DNA of 64,000 nucleotides from JAHEKB01 sp049115575 (GCA_049115575.1 JAGDZU010000001.1:868001-932000), one strand, 5' to 3'. Shown: positions 34,946-44,591, counted from the stretch's first letter. Program-made: numbers and translations. Notes: generated by a model not told the origin, from the sequence alone.

Positions 34946-35149
34946 CCCAATTATTATGCTGAATTGCTAGAATTGTGTCATAACAACTTTAAATGCAGTC
35001 AAAATATAGCAAGTAACATCCTGTATATCTGTTACTTATAATAATTATTCGAAGTTGTTACTTATTTAAGATAGAACTTGAATCTATAGTGCTTTATCTA
35101 ATTTTTAGAAATCTAAGTCTCAAAAAAGGATTTTGTGGTTCTCAATAGC

Positions 35150-36877
35150 TTATTGTATAATAAGACGTTCAGTATGTCCGAAATTGTCAAGGTCAATAAC
35201 TTTTAAGAGATATGCTCCAGCAGTTATTTGAGAAATATCAATCGTTTGAGAAATTAGTCTACTTGAATTAATGTGAGAAAGAACCAAACTACCATGGATG
35301 TCATATAATTCTATAGCAGATATAGCTGTTTGGTTTTCAATATACAGTTGGTCAGAAGCCGGATTAGGATAGACATTAATGGTGCTAGAAATCTGGTTGT
35401 TTAGTACCTCTATTGTTTTAGAATAGCTGAATACGCCATCAAAATCTACCATTTTAAGTCTATAAAAGCTCGTACCACTATTTAAAGAGTAATCTTGTAC
35501 GCTGTAGTTTTTAATTGAAAATTCGGTGCCTTGGGCTTCAACTAGCTCCAACTCCGTATAATATTCACCATCAGTTGATTTCTCTACTATAAAATGTGAA
35601 CTGTTAATCTCAGAAGCAGTGGCCCATTTAAGTAAAACAGTTTTGTCCATGATTTCTGCTTCGAATTCTATCAACTCCACTGGCAGTACCGATGAAATTA
35701 TGATGGAATCTGATTCGCATTCCGTAGGATTATCAGGGTCCGTTACCATTATGAACATACTGTAATAAGAGCAATCTCCATAGTTATGCGTAAATGAATC
35801 TAGAGTAGAAGTATTTCCATCTCCTAAATCCCAATAATATGTTAAATTATCTGCACCCGCATTATCTATAGATCCACCACTGTAATTGTGAATTTTGCCA
35901 CATTGATTTCCTCCTATTACATCGTAGACCAAAGTAGGTCTAACAAAAGTTGAAATAGTAAATGTATCTATACTGCTTTCACAGCCAAATGCATCTTGTA
36001 CTCTCAATGCAACCAAATGTGAAGTGCTTGTTGTATATATTGTATCAAGAGTGCCACCAGTTGATTCCACATTAAAAGTTATACCATCATAACTATGATC
36101 CCATTCATAGGTAGATATATAATCATAGTTACTCAATCCTGGGTTAGCATCACTAGATAAGCCAGATAAAGAAACAACGTCGCCCACACAAACTATGTGA
36201 TCTCCGGTAATAACGCTTAATGGGTCTTCATTAATGGATAGGCTTAAATTCAAAGCCAACTCATCTTTAATGGTTGAACTAAATGATCCTCCTGAATGTA
36301 TATTGGCCTGTGTAATATTTAAGCTACCACAACTTGCATTGCAGACTTCCATCAAATCTGAAAGTAATATTCTTAGCTCAAAGAACTCCTCATCTGTTGT
36401 ATCTGTACAATTTTTTCCGCCAATTAAAGGTGAAAATTCTAATCCCGAATCTACATAATCGGCTAAGGTAGTATCCCATTGAAACAAAGTACTGTCCTGT
36501 ACAACCCCCGTTTGAATGCTAAAAAAAATGGAGAAATCTGATCCTTTGTAGGTTGAGTTACCTGTATTATCATCGCAATCGGTGTCCATATGCATTGCAA
36601 AACCTGCATTACCTTTTCCTTCTCGGGAAAAAGCCACATATAAAAAAGGACCCTGTATTCTTGCCCAAAATTCTTGCAAATTAGATGAGGTTGGATTTAC
36701 TCCATCAAAATCAGAAGCTTGTGAAGCACCCCATTCAGTTCCAGTTCCGTGAGCTGAAATGCCATTATTGCAATTGATGCCATCAAATATGATTTGAGCA
36801 TTGGCCTGAAGACCATTCAATAACAAAAAAGACAAAATAATAGAGTAGACAGCGATTGTTTGTCTGATAATTCTCAT
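35150..36877 (-). CDS. T9SS surface protein, array paralog 4
   Basis: A 575-residue paralog, closest to paralog 5. Signal peptide about 1-27 (ending LQANAQ). The N-terminal domain reads IIFDGINCNNGISAHGTGTEWG with FSREGKGNAGF, DTDCDDNTGNSTYKG, FFSIQTGVVQDS and HSGGSFSSTIKDEL. The PKD-like domain has TYEWDHSYDG and ALRVQDAFGC; the next has YYWDLGDGNTSTLDS. The FN3-like part ends VPVELIEFEAEI and KWATASEINSSHF; the sorting domain starts NVYPNPASD. No hairpin terminator is obvious after this gene, and the leader carries a perfect inverted repeat (36893-36912). It is presumably anchored on the cell surface. Confidence 0.85.
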   Translation of the reverse strand: MRIIRQTIAVYSIILSFLLLNGLQANAQIIFDGINCNNGISAHGTGTEWGASQASDFDGVNPTSSNLQEFWARIQGPFLYVAFSREGKGNAGFAMHMDTDCDDNTGNSTYKGSDFSIFFSIQTGVVQDSTLFQWDTTLADYVDSGLEFSPLIGGKNCTDTTDEEFFELRILLSDLMEVCNASCGSLNITQANIHSGGSFSSTIKDELALNLSLSINEDPLSVITGDHIVCVGDVVSLSGLSSDANPGLSNYDYISTYEWDHSYDGITFNVESTGGTLDTIYTTSTSHLVALRVQDAFGCESSIDTFTISTFVRPTLVYDVIGGNQCGKIHNYSGGSIDNAGADNLTYYWDLGDGNTSTLDSFTHNYGDCSYYSMFIMVTDPDNPTECESDSIIISSVLPVELIEFEAEIMDKTVLLKWATASEINSSHFIVEKSTDGEYYTELELVEAQGTEFSIKNYSVQDYSLNSGTSFYRLKMVDFDGVFSYSKTIEVLNNQISSTINVYPNPASDQLYIENQTAISAIELYDIHGSLVLSHINSSRLISQTIDISQITAGAYLLKVIDLDNFGHTERLIIQ

Positions 36878-36892
36878 AGTAGATAAGTTTAG

Positions 36893-36912
36893 ATGGTACG
36901 GGGATGTACCAT
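36893..36912 (-). repeat. Hairpin in the 5' leader of T9SS paralog 4
   Basis: ATGGTAC and GTACCAT are perfect 7-base inverted copies around a six-base loop, 16 bases upstream of the ATG at 36877. It could be a leader stabiliser, a protein-binding site or part of the promoter. Confidence 0.45.
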
Positions 36913-37028
36913 ATTATACTATTCAATTTGTGGTCCAATAAATCATTTCTACCAAAATAATGTCTTATCTTACTGACTATCTGTGCATTACCATCAACTT
37001 ATTAGATGGAATAAAACAATCCTGGCAC

Positions 37029-37055
37029 AAAAAAAACTCTCAAATTGAGAGTTTT
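37029..37055 (-). terminator. Intrinsic terminator of T9SS paralog 5
   Basis: AAAACTCTC (37033-37041) pairs with GAGAGTTTT (37047-37055) around AAATT; the minus strand then has a T-run. It is unrelated to the GNRA-loop element used by paralogs 1-3. Confidence 0.75.
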
Positions 37056-37078
37056 AACTGTTTTAGAGAGAAAATTGG

Positions 37079-38812
37079 CTATTGTGAAATCACCTTAAAG
37101 AGCTCAGTTTGCATCCATCGATTACTGCGTATAGTTACCATATACACCCCTGGCCTATAATCGCCAACATCTATTCTCTTATCTGTCTTTTGGGTACTGC
37201 TACATGACTCCCTGTATATCAATTTCCCTAACACATCCCTAACTTCTAAAGTATATGGTGCATTTAGGTTACTTTGAACATATAACTCATCAGAAACTGG
37301 GTTTGGGCGTAGATTCATATCATAGGCTAGATGAGCAGTTCTTAATTCAGTAATATCTAAAGGCGTCTGTATACCAGAATGATCTACATGAGTTAATTGA
37401 TAGTAAACAATACTACTGGGTGAAATCTGGTCCAGTTGTACATAGTTATTTATATCAAACTGTTCTCCAATAGCTGAAATAATGCCCAGTTCGCTATATA
37501 GCACCCCATCTAACGACCTGCTTAATAAATAATGTGAGGTATTTAACTCTGAGGTAGTATTCCATTTGATAGACACTTCATTTCCATCTTCTTTGGCGGT
37601 AAAACTGAGAAGATTTACATCTAGTACGCTAGAAATGGTTACGGAATCACTGGCACACTCGCTAGGGTTATCTGGATCTGTTACTATAATAGTCATCTGA
37701 TGATACTTGCAACTATCATAATAATGTGTAAATGAATCACTTGGAACCACATTCCCATCTCCCATATTCCAATAGTGGAGTAGGTTATCTGCACCCGTAT
37801 TATCCAAAGACCCACCTGAATAACAATGCAAGGTGACGCAATTGCTACCACTATAGAAATCATAAATCAAGGTAGGTCTGGTATGTGATGTAATCACAAA
37901 CGTGTCAATTTCGCTTGGGCATCCAAATACATCATAGACCCTTAAAGCTAAAGTATGTGTATCCGCTGTAAGAAAAACTGTATCCACAAACGGTCCAGTA
38001 TAATCTATCCTAAAGGAGTCACTGTCATAACTTAAATCCCATTCGTATAAGGATATTGAATTACCGTTATCTGCATAACTGCCATTTGCTGAACTACTGT
38101 CTCCAGAGATTCGTACAAAATCACCAACACAAACTATATCATCTGCTGCTATGCCGCTAGTTGGCTTTTCATTAATAGTAACATCTATATCTAAAGCTAA
38201 CTCATCTTTAATTACTGAATTAAATGAAACACCCGCGTGTATGTTGGCTTGTGTAATTTGTAAATTAGCGCACGTATAGTTGCACGGGTCAAAAATGCTG
38301 TCTGCCCTGAATCGCATCTCAAAAAAGGCTTCATCTGTAGAATCTAGGCAAGTACTTCCTCCAATTCTAGGATAAAACTCTGCGCCAGTTGTTACATAAT
38401 CAAGTAGAACAGTATCCCATATAAATATATTACTATCTTGAACCACACCTGTCTGTATACTAAAGAACAGAGCATAATCTGCTCCTTTGTAGGTGGTATT
38501 TCCTGTGGTGGTATCACAATCAATGTTCATATGTAAAGCAAACCCAACATTTCCTGGACCTTCTCTACTAAAAGCTAATACAATGTATGGACCATCCATT
38601 CTGGCCCAAAAGGCTTGTAAATTTGAAGAGACTGGATTTACTCCGTCAGAGTCATGCGCATGTGGAAATCCCCATTCATCACCCGTCCCGTGGGCTGAGA
38701 TTTCATTATTGCAATTAATTCCATCAAAAATCACTTGTGAACTAGCTGAATAGCTAACACATAAGCAAAATAGAATTAAAAACAGACTTGTAGTAGTTCG
38801 AGTCGTTTTCAT
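37079..38812 (-). CDS. T9SS surface protein, array paralog 5
   Basis: A 577-residue paralog, the first in transcription order. Signal peptide about 1-26 (CVSYSASSQ). The N-terminal domain (VIFDGINCNNEISAHGTG, FSREGPGNVGF, NIDCDTTTGNTTYKG, FFSIQTGVVQDS, HAGVSFNSVIKDEL) is very like that of paralog 4. PKD-like segments (LYEWDLSYDSDSF, ALRVYDVFGC, HYWNMGDGNV) and a FN3-like region (IKWNTTSELNTSHYL) follow; the sorting domain starts NLRPNPVSDEL, a variant in which the usual Tyr/Ser-Pro-Asn-Pro is Arg-Pro-Asn-Pro. It is separated from a DUF4173-like gene upstream by about 120 bases. Function is unknown. Confidence 0.85.
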   Translation of the reverse strand: MKTTRTTTSLFLILFCLCVSYSASSQVIFDGINCNNEISAHGTGDEWGFPHAHDSDGVNPVSSNLQAFWARMDGPYIVLAFSREGPGNVGFALHMNIDCDTTTGNTTYKGADYALFFSIQTGVVQDSNIFIWDTVLLDYVTTGAEFYPRIGGSTCLDSTDEAFFEMRFRADSIFDPCNYTCANLQITQANIHAGVSFNSVIKDELALDIDVTINEKPTSGIAADDIVCVGDFVRISGDSSSANGSYADNGNSISLYEWDLSYDSDSFRIDYTGPFVDTVFLTADTHTLALRVYDVFGCPSEIDTFVITSHTRPTLIYDFYSGSNCVTLHCYSGGSLDNTGADNLLHYWNMGDGNVVPSDSFTHYYDSCKYHQMTIIVTDPDNPSECASDSVTISSVLDVNLLSFTAKEDGNEVSIKWNTTSELNTSHYLLSRSLDGVLYSELGIISAIGEQFDINNYVQLDQISPSSIVYYQLTHVDHSGIQTPLDITELRTAHLAYDMNLRPNPVSDELYVQSNLNAPYTLEVRDVLGKLIYRESCSSTQKTDKRIDVGDYRPGVYMVTIRSNRWMQTELFKVISQ

Positions 38813-38933
38813 CAGTATAGTAGTTTATCCCTTGCGGAATACTGCAAGATACAACTTTCCGAGATGAAATCAGTGTCATTATTCCATTACAAGGTACAGA
38901 ACCCTGAAAACGAAGACCTTACTGCAAACATTA

Positions 38934-40433
38934 TTATGGTAATTTTTCATACACCCAATAGTCTGAAATAGTCCTATCTAACCACGAATTTGACTCGAAT
39001 TCATGCTTAAATAGAGTAATTCTACGATCGATGGTGTGCTCGTAGTTATGTTCATTGAAATAACCACGTTCTGCAAAGGGTATGGCCTCTTGCTGTTTCT
39101 CTTCAATAGCTTGTATTTGAGCAGAATCCAATTTTAGATGAGGAAGGGCTTTATCGCTCAATTTCAAGAGAAATTCAACATGTACAAAGCTGCGATCGTG
39201 ATGCGCAATATTGTATTTGGCTATTATCCCATCCCAGTTGAAAAAGCATAATGAAACCAATCCCACATAAGCCACGATGGCATTCACCCTTATTAAATAG
39301 AAACTGCTCTTCTTTTGGCTGATCTTAAACCAAAGAGTCAGCAGGCCAATCACACAAAGTATCAGGAAGAAATACACCCCAATGCGTTTGTATGCTAAAG
39401 CAAAGTATAAGATATAGTGATAATTCCTAACAGCTACAGCTACTACCAATAGAACATTAAGCACAATCCATATTTTAGTGAGTAAATGAAGTGTTTTGGC
39501 CCGAGGATAGAAGTTTAAATTCCTTCTATAAAAGTATGCAGTAATGGCTATTGAAATTAGTATGGAAAATATGAGCACATAAGTACCGCTGTGCACTGAA
39601 CCTTTTAAAAACTCTCCATCCCAATGAAAACCCAACCATTCGTTCTTAATCTCTAGGAAGACTAATACGGCCAACAAAGTATTAAGCAATCCGAAAAGAA
39701 AGACTGCAGATTTGTATTCATACTTTAGATCTAGGTTTCTAAAATGAGATCTTTCTTTTTTTCTGTTTCTTTTAATAAAGTCAGGAATCAAGCTCTCTGT
39801 CTTACTTATCCAAGTTTCTCTATTGTTCAACGCATGAATCACTCCAAAAACTAATCCCAACAAGAGAATAAATACAAACTGAATGTTTACATACTTGGTA
39901 ATGTTTAACAACCAGTCTGCAAATTCACCAAAGACCCGGCCAAACCAATCTGCAAAGTGCGAGCTTCCCAAACTGTAAAGAAGCACAAAGAGAGCCACCA
40001 CCAACAATGGAATAAAGGCAATTCTAAACCACTTTCCCAGTTTTAATTGCTTCTTAAAAAACCTGTTCTCAAAAGAGGAGTTGAAGAAATCTTCCCATGC
40101 GTGAAAATAGGTAGCAAAGGTGTTTGGGATAGCATAAAGTAAGTTCTTAAATGATGTAAAACTGTGTAATCCAAACAAAATGAAAAAGGAAAAAATGGAT
40201 ATAGCTAATGCAAAAGGACTCCCATAAACACTATAAGAAATGGCACTTAAACCAAAACCGCTTGCAACTACTAGATTCAGTTTGGAAGTAAAAAAACTTC
40301 TTTTAAAACTGAGAAATAGTAAGAGGGTGATTAATGCGTAAATCGCAACGTTTAAGCCGAGCTGATGTTTGTAAAACAACAAGCCAAAGGCCAAGACAGA
40401 TAATAAAGTGATAATAGAAGAAGGAAGTTTCAT
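38934..40433 (-). CDS. DUF4173-like polytopic membrane protein
   Basis: A 499-residue integral membrane protein with about eleven or twelve hydrophobic helices. The last helix is followed by NWDGIIAKYNIAHHDRS and LKLSDKALPHLKLDS, which matches the end of DUF4173/DUF4153-type proteins (a last helix, N-D-x-x-I-A-x-Y-N, then an L-S-x-x-A-x-P-x-L segment). The family is widespread and of unknown function. It sits alone on the minus strand between the T9SS array and queE, with 80 bases to queE. No signal peptide is present and the first helix is the N-terminus. Confidence 0.7.
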   Translation of the reverse strand: MKLPSSIITLLSVLAFGLLFYKHQLGLNVAIYALITLLLFLSFKRSFFTSKLNLVVASGFGLSAISYSVYGSPFALAISIFSFFILFGLHSFTSFKNLLYAIPNTFATYFHAWEDFFNSSFENRFFKKQLKLGKWFRIAFIPLLVVALFVLLYSLGSSHFADWFGRVFGEFADWLLNITKYVNIQFVFILLLGLVFGVIHALNNRETWISKTESLIPDFIKRNRKKERSHFRNLDLKYEYKSAVFLFGLLNTLLAVLVFLEIKNEWLGFHWDGEFLKGSVHSGTYVLIFSILISIAITAYFYRRNLNFYPRAKTLHLLTKIWIVLNVLLVVAVAVRNYHYILYFALAYKRIGVYFFLILCVIGLLTLWFKISQKKSSFYLIRVNAIVAYVGLVSLCFFNWDGIIAKYNIAHHDRSFVHVEFLLKLSDKALPHLKLDSAQIQAIEEKQQEAIPFAERGYFNEHNYEHTIDRRITLFKHEFESNSWLDRTISDYWVYEKLP

Positions 40434-40513
40434 TTCGTAAGCTTTTAAAGCAAACGCCCTTCTATGAGAGAAATTATTTAATTCGACATTAATAAATAGA
40501 AGTTCATAGAGTT

Positions 40514-41113
40514 TTAATCTACACCCAGGTATTTATGAGTTTGAAGTGAAATTTTCCATTCTGGATGCTTCAATACATAATTGAATATTAATTCTTGCAT
40601 TTGATCCTTTTTGCTCCATTCTGGCTGAAGATAGAGGGCACAACCACTTGGTACTTTGGCTTTGAACTCCTCTGCCCATTTAAAATCAGATTGATTAAAG
40701 ACGATTATTTTAAGCTCGTGAGCCTTTTCCATCACCTCTTGAATTGGAGCCTTAAATTTTTTAGGAGAGAATGTAATCCAATCAAATTCTCCTTGCAAAG
40801 TATAACACCCAGAAGTTTCTATATGAACAGCATAGTGGTTGGCGTGCAAAGCGTCGCAAAGGGCATTTAGATTGTACATGGCTGGTTCACCTCCAGTGAC
40901 AACTACTATTTGTGCCTTGGTATTCTTTACATCAGCTACGATCTGCTCCACTGAAAGATGAGGGTGTTTATCAGCATCCCAACTGTCTTTGACATCGCAC
41001 CATACACAGCCAACGTCACAACCACCAAGTCGAATAAAATATGCAGGGGTGCCTGAATAAGCCCCTTCTCCCTGCACTGAATAGAAGCTCTCCATAATTG
41101 GATAGCTTATCAT
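40514..41113 (-). CDS. queE: 7-carboxy-7-deazaguanine synthase QueE
   Basis: A 199-residue radical SAM enzyme of queuosine (preQ0) biosynthesis, converting 6-carboxytetrahydropterin to 7-carboxy-7-deazaguanine. The N-terminal substrate motif FYSVQGEGAYSGTPAYFIRL is diagnostic, and the [4Fe-4S] cluster motif is CDVGCVWC (C32, C36, C39; CX3CX2C). The partial TIM barrel is short, as usual for QueE. The ATG overlaps the stop of folD by four bases (ATGA), so the two are co-transcribed; a pterin-folate link makes the pairing sensible. No other queuosine gene lies in the window. Confidence 0.94.
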   Translation of the reverse strand: MISYPIMESFYSVQGEGAYSGTPAYFIRLGGCDVGCVWCDVKDSWDADKHPHLSVEQIVADVKNTKAQIVVVTGGEPAMYNLNALCDALHANHYAVHIETSGCYTLQGEFDWITFSPKKFKAPIQEVMEKAHELKIIVFNQSDFKWAEEFKAKVPSGCALYLQPEWSKKDQMQELIFNYVLKHPEWKISLQTHKYLGVD

Positions 41114-41988
41114 CCCATCTTTTGCCTATAGCTTTTAAGGGTGTTAAATAGAAGACCATAACGGGTCATAGGACCTACTCCTCCAGGTACAGGGGTTATA
41201 GCACCACATTTGTCTACCATATTATCGTAATCCACATCTCCTTTTAACACATATCCCCTTTTATTGTCTGCTGGTACTCTGGTGATTCCTACATCTATGA
41301 CCGTCGCCCCTTCTCTAACCATGTCCGCCTTTAGAAAATCTGGAATACCCAGTGCAGCAATGACTATATCGGCATTTCTAGTGAATTCCTCTAGATTCTT
41401 AGTTCTACTATGACATAAGGTAACCGTTGAATTCCCTGGATATCCACTTCTAGACATAAGAATGCTCATTGGTCTTCCCACTATGTTGCTTCTTCCAATA
41501 ACCACACAATGTGCACCAGAAGTTTCTATGCCATATTCTTCCAACACCTTTATAATTCCAAAAGGAGTTGCTGAAATAAATGTATCCTCCCCTTTTGTTA
41601 ATTTACCTACGCTATTAGTATGAAAACCGTCTACATCAATATCAGGGCTAATAGCCTCAGTGACTTTTTCAGCATCAATATGTTTTGGTAGTGGAAGTTG
41701 AACAATGAGTCCATCTATATCGGCATTATTGTTTATATCTGAGATTAGGGAGAGTAAATCTTCTTCTGTTGTCTCTGCAGATAATCTATGAACCGAAGAA
41801 TCAAAACCTACAAATTCACAATCCCTTTCTTTACTATTCACATAGGTTGAACTGGCTCCATCTTCACCTACTAAAATTGCAGCTAGATGAGGGGCTCTAT
41901 TGCCAGTTGATCTAAGTTGTTCTACTTCAATTTTGATTTGCTCTCTTAATTTTTGAGCTAATTCCTTACCGTTTAGTATTGTTGTCAT
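41110..41988 (-). CDS. folD: Methylenetetrahydrofolate dehydrogenase / cyclohydrolase FolD
   Basis: A 292-residue bifunctional one-carbon enzyme interconverting 5,10-methylene-, 5,10-methenyl- and 10-formyl-tetrahydrofolate in the cytoplasm. Catalytic Lys lies in TYVNSKERDCE; the VQLPLPKH motif, the nucleotide-binding VIGRSNIVGRPM segment and PVPGGVGPMTR near the C-terminus are all present. Length is normal for the family. A TAAATTTG element lies seven bases before the ATG, predicting a nearly leaderless mRNA. It is followed by queE with a four-base overlap. Confidence 0.97.
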   Translation of the reverse strand: MTTILNGKELAQKLREQIKIEVEQLRSTGNRAPHLAAILVGEDGASSTYVNSKERDCEFVGFDSSVHRLSAETTEEDLLSLISDINNNADIDGLIVQLPLPKHIDAEKVTEAISPDIDVDGFHTNSVGKLTKGEDTFISATPFGIIKVLEEYGIETSGAHCVVIGRSNIVGRPMSILMSRSGYPGNSTVTLCHSRTKNLEEFTRNADIVIAALGIPDFLKADMVREGATVIDVGITRVPADNKRGYVLKGDVDYDNMVDKCGAITPVPGGVGPMTRYGLLFNTLKSYRQKMG

Positions 41989-41995
41989 TGGTGGT

Positions 41996-42003
41996 CAAAT
42001 TTA
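41996..42003 (-). promoter_or_regulatory. Promoter element TAAATTTG of folD
   Basis: Exact TAnnTTTG match on the minus strand, seven bases before the folD ATG at 41988. Confidence 0.5.
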
Positions 42004-42076
42004 TCTAATATTTCAATTATGTGAATTGATTTTTTGCGAAGTGCAAAAATGCTTCTCTTAATTTGCTGAACAAGCA

Positions 42077-42751
42077 ATGAAATACTATTTATTTACAGCT
42101 CTACTTTTATCTGGAATCATTTTACACTCTTGTAAAAAAGATGAGGTGATTATTCCCAAAGATCTAAGCTCTTCATACATGCCATTAAATGTGGGAACAA
42201 GCTGGATATACCAAATGGATAGTGGGTATTATGCCGGAACAGGAGTTCCAGTTGACAGTTTTAATTATCACCTAAGACACGAAATAGTTGAAATTATAGA
42301 TAGTTCTGCTGAGTCTATTTCTGCCAGAGTTGAAATAAGTTCTAGAAAAGATACTGGTTTTCACTGGGAATTTGTTCGGGCTTACCAGATTACAAGGGAT
42401 GAAAACAAAATAGTCAGAACAGATTTTAACATTAAAGAAATTGTTCTTAGCCTACCTCTACACAACAATAAAGTGTGGGATGGCAATACCTTGAACATAT
42501 TGGAAGCCACAAACTTTATAGTTCAAGATTTGCATATACCTAAATCAGTGGGTGATCTGAGTTTTGATAGCACAGTGCTCGTAATTCAAGATGGACAACT
42601 CAATGCGGTAAACAATTTTCAAGCTGAAGAATTGTATGCGCAGCATGTAGGTATGGTCTACAAACACAAACAAATGCTGTCTAACCTGTCTAATCCAAAC
42701 AATATGACAGGATACCAGTACACCATGACTCTGCTTGAATTTAAACCCTAA
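42077..42751 (+). CDS. Lipoprotein of unknown function
   Basis: A 224-residue lipoprotein with signal MKYYLFTALLLSG and lipobox LHSC followed by KKDE, the usual Bacteroidota export signal for lipoproteins. The mature part contains MPLNVGTSWIYQMDSG, a segment common to a group of small Bacteroidota beta-rich lipoproteins, and seems to be one beta-sandwich. I do not recognise a defined function. It is divergent from folD and followed by a subtilase after about 100 bases. A TTAATTTG element, with one mismatch, ends 11 bases before the ATG. Confidence 0.75.
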   Translation: MKYYLFTALLLSGIILHSCKKDEVIIPKDLSSSYMPLNVGTSWIYQMDSGYYAGTGVPVDSFNYHLRHEIVEIIDSSAESISARVEISSRKDTGFHWEFVRAYQITRDENKIVRTDFNIKEIVLSLPLHNNKVWDGNTLNILEATNFIVQDLHIPKSVGDLSFDSTVLVIQDGQLNAVNNFQAEELYAQHVGMVYKHKQMLSNLSNPNNMTGYQYTMTLLEFKP

Positions 42752-42858
42752 TTTGAGCTTGAAACGATAAATGTTCTTGATTTAACGTTTTCATAGTCTT
42801 AATGCCTCAACAAAAACTACTTTCGCCCTTTGTGAATCTATTAATGATAAGGAATAAA

Positions 42859-44520
42859 ATGCGTATTTGGATTGGTATACTTCTGCTAGGTTCAAGTTTA
42901 TTTAGCATAGCCCAAGTTAGACATCAGGCCTTTTTAATTGAGTTCACAGATAAGGTGAATAATTCTAATCACGCATTGTCTCAAAAGGCCATAGATCGCC
43001 GAGCCAAATTCAACATTGCATTGGATAACTTTGATCTTCCTGTTAATGTAGAATATATCAAGGCCATATGCAGAGACAGCACCATAAGACTTAGGTATCC
43101 CTTGAAATGGCGAAATGCCATAGTTATAGATGCAGACAGCTTAGACATGGATGCTATTTCAAAGCTCCCTTTTGTATCAGAAATCACATATGTCGGCTTG
43201 ACTTCACCATTTAGTTCGTATGAACAGCCTCTAATTCACGATTTATACAGCACTGTTAAGAACAGTGAAATACAAACATCAAATCTAAATAGAAGTCAAT
43301 ACGGCAATAGCTATGACCAACTATATCAAGTAGGAATTACTCGCATGCATAGCGAAGGATTTGATGGATCTGGGGTATCTATAGCTGTATTTGATGCTGG
43401 ATTTCAAAATGCCCATGTGCTTTCTTCTTTTGCAAGAGCAAGAAGTAATCACCAATTGTATTCAGCTTATGACTTAGTGGATTTAGATAATGAACTCACC
43501 GATGTTGACAATCACGGTATTGCTGTGAGCTCGTGCTTTTTAAGCTATTCTCCCAGCCAATACATAGGATCTTCTCCTAATGTAACCACTTATTTATTCA
43601 GAACAGAAAACTCTTTTGCTGAAGACCCTTTGGAAGAATTGAATTGGTGTAGAGCAGCCGAGCTTGCAGACAGCATTGGAGTTGACATGGTAAGTTCCTC
43701 TTTGGGATATACTCAATTTGACAATGCTAGTCTCAATTATACTCATAGCGATATGGATGGCAAGACCAGTCATATTGCAAAAGCAGCTAGCATGCTAGTT
43801 GAAAAAGGGGTATTAGTGGTAAACAGTGCTGGAAATGAAGGAGATGATCCTTGGAGAAAAATAGGCAGCCCAGGAGATGTAGCTAAAGTCTTGACCATTG
43901 GGGCTGTTAACTCAAATAACGAAATAAGCAATTTCAGCAGCCGCGGAAATAATGCGAATGGCATTACCAAGCCCGATGTTTGCGCCCTGGGGGTAAAAAC
44001 CTTTGTATCTTCTACATATGGCAGCTTTTATAGAGGATTTGGAACCTCTTATGCTACCCCGATAGTGTCTGGAGGAGTGGCTCTTCTACTACAAGCACAC
44101 CCAGACAAACCACCACAAGAGATTACTGATGCTCTAAGATTAACCGCACAACGCAACAATTTTCCAGATTCCATTTACGGATACGGTACCGTAAATATTT
44201 ATGCAGCCCATCTTTTGTTGCTCAACAAAGGCAAAGACATGGCCTTCTTGGCAGACAGCACTTCTATGCTACTGGTCTATAACGATGGTTTCACTGAATT
44301 GAATTATAAGCTCTATGAAAGAAAATCCTTTCTGTTGGTTTTCAACAGATTGAAGAAAGTACATACGGGTGTAGTTGAAACAAAAACACCGCTTACCTAT
44401 CTAAATCTTGGAGATTTCAAGGCTGATTGTAATGAAAAATATACACTTAAAATAAAATTGAGAAGCGCTGTTGATAATTACAAACTGAAACACAACGACT
44501 TATCACTGTGCACCCCCTAA
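42859..44520 (+). CDS. Exported subtilisin-like serine protease (S8)
   Basis: A 553-residue exported S8 peptidase. Signal peptide 1-19 (ending FSIAQ) when started at ATG 42859, which has AAGGAA nearby; the frame from 42802 adds 19 residues with no role in export. The catalytic triad is Asp179 (AVFDAGF), His219 (DNHGIAVSS) and Ser397 (GTSYATPIVSGG); the oxyanion Asn325 is in NSAGNEG. A pro-region with an inhibitor-like segment precedes residue ~150. The C-terminal ~120 residues form a small beta-domain and end LSLCTP with no T9SS sorting motif, so it may stay in the periplasm or be released. A weak terminator follows. Confidence 0.9.
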   Translation: MRIWIGILLLGSSLFSIAQVRHQAFLIEFTDKVNNSNHALSQKAIDRRAKFNIALDNFDLPVNVEYIKAICRDSTIRLRYPLKWRNAIVIDADSLDMDAISKLPFVSEITYVGLTSPFSSYEQPLIHDLYSTVKNSEIQTSNLNRSQYGNSYDQLYQVGITRMHSEGFDGSGVSIAVFDAGFQNAHVLSSFARARSNHQLYSAYDLVDLDNELTDVDNHGIAVSSCFLSYSPSQYIGSSPNVTTYLFRTENSFAEDPLEELNWCRAAELADSIGVDMVSSSLGYTQFDNASLNYTHSDMDGKTSHIAKAASMLVEKGVLVVNSAGNEGDDPWRKIGSPGDVAKVLTIGAVNSNNEISNFSSRGNNANGITKPDVCALGVKTFVSSTYGSFYRGFGTSYATPIVSGGVALLLQAHPDKPPQEITDALRLTAQRNNFPDSIYGYGTVNIYAAHLLLLNKGKDMAFLADSTSMLLVYNDGFTELNYKLYERKSFLLVFNRLKKVHTGVVETKTPLTYLNLGDFKADCNEKYTLKIKLRSAVDNYKLKHNDLSLCTP

Positions 44521-44568
44521 GTTTGTATCGTCTTCTCTAAGTAATAAGGTTTAGTTAATTAGTCTGAT

Positions 44569-44591
44569 GGGGTGTGAAAGCACCCCTTCTT
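44569..44591 (+). terminator. Probable terminator of the subtilase gene
   Basis: GGGGTG (44569-44574) pairs with CACCCC (44581-44586) around TGAAAG, followed by TTCTTTT. The T-run is interrupted. Confidence 0.55.

Noticed and set aside
28984..38812. Phage tail-fibre or prophage region
   Set aside because: Proteins carry signal peptides and T9SS sorting domains, and there are no phage structural, integrase or lysis genes nearby.
44400..44520. T9SS sorting domain at the end of the subtilase
   Set aside because: No [YS]PNP motif, no C-terminal beta-strand pattern with terminal K/R; the protein ends LSLCTP.
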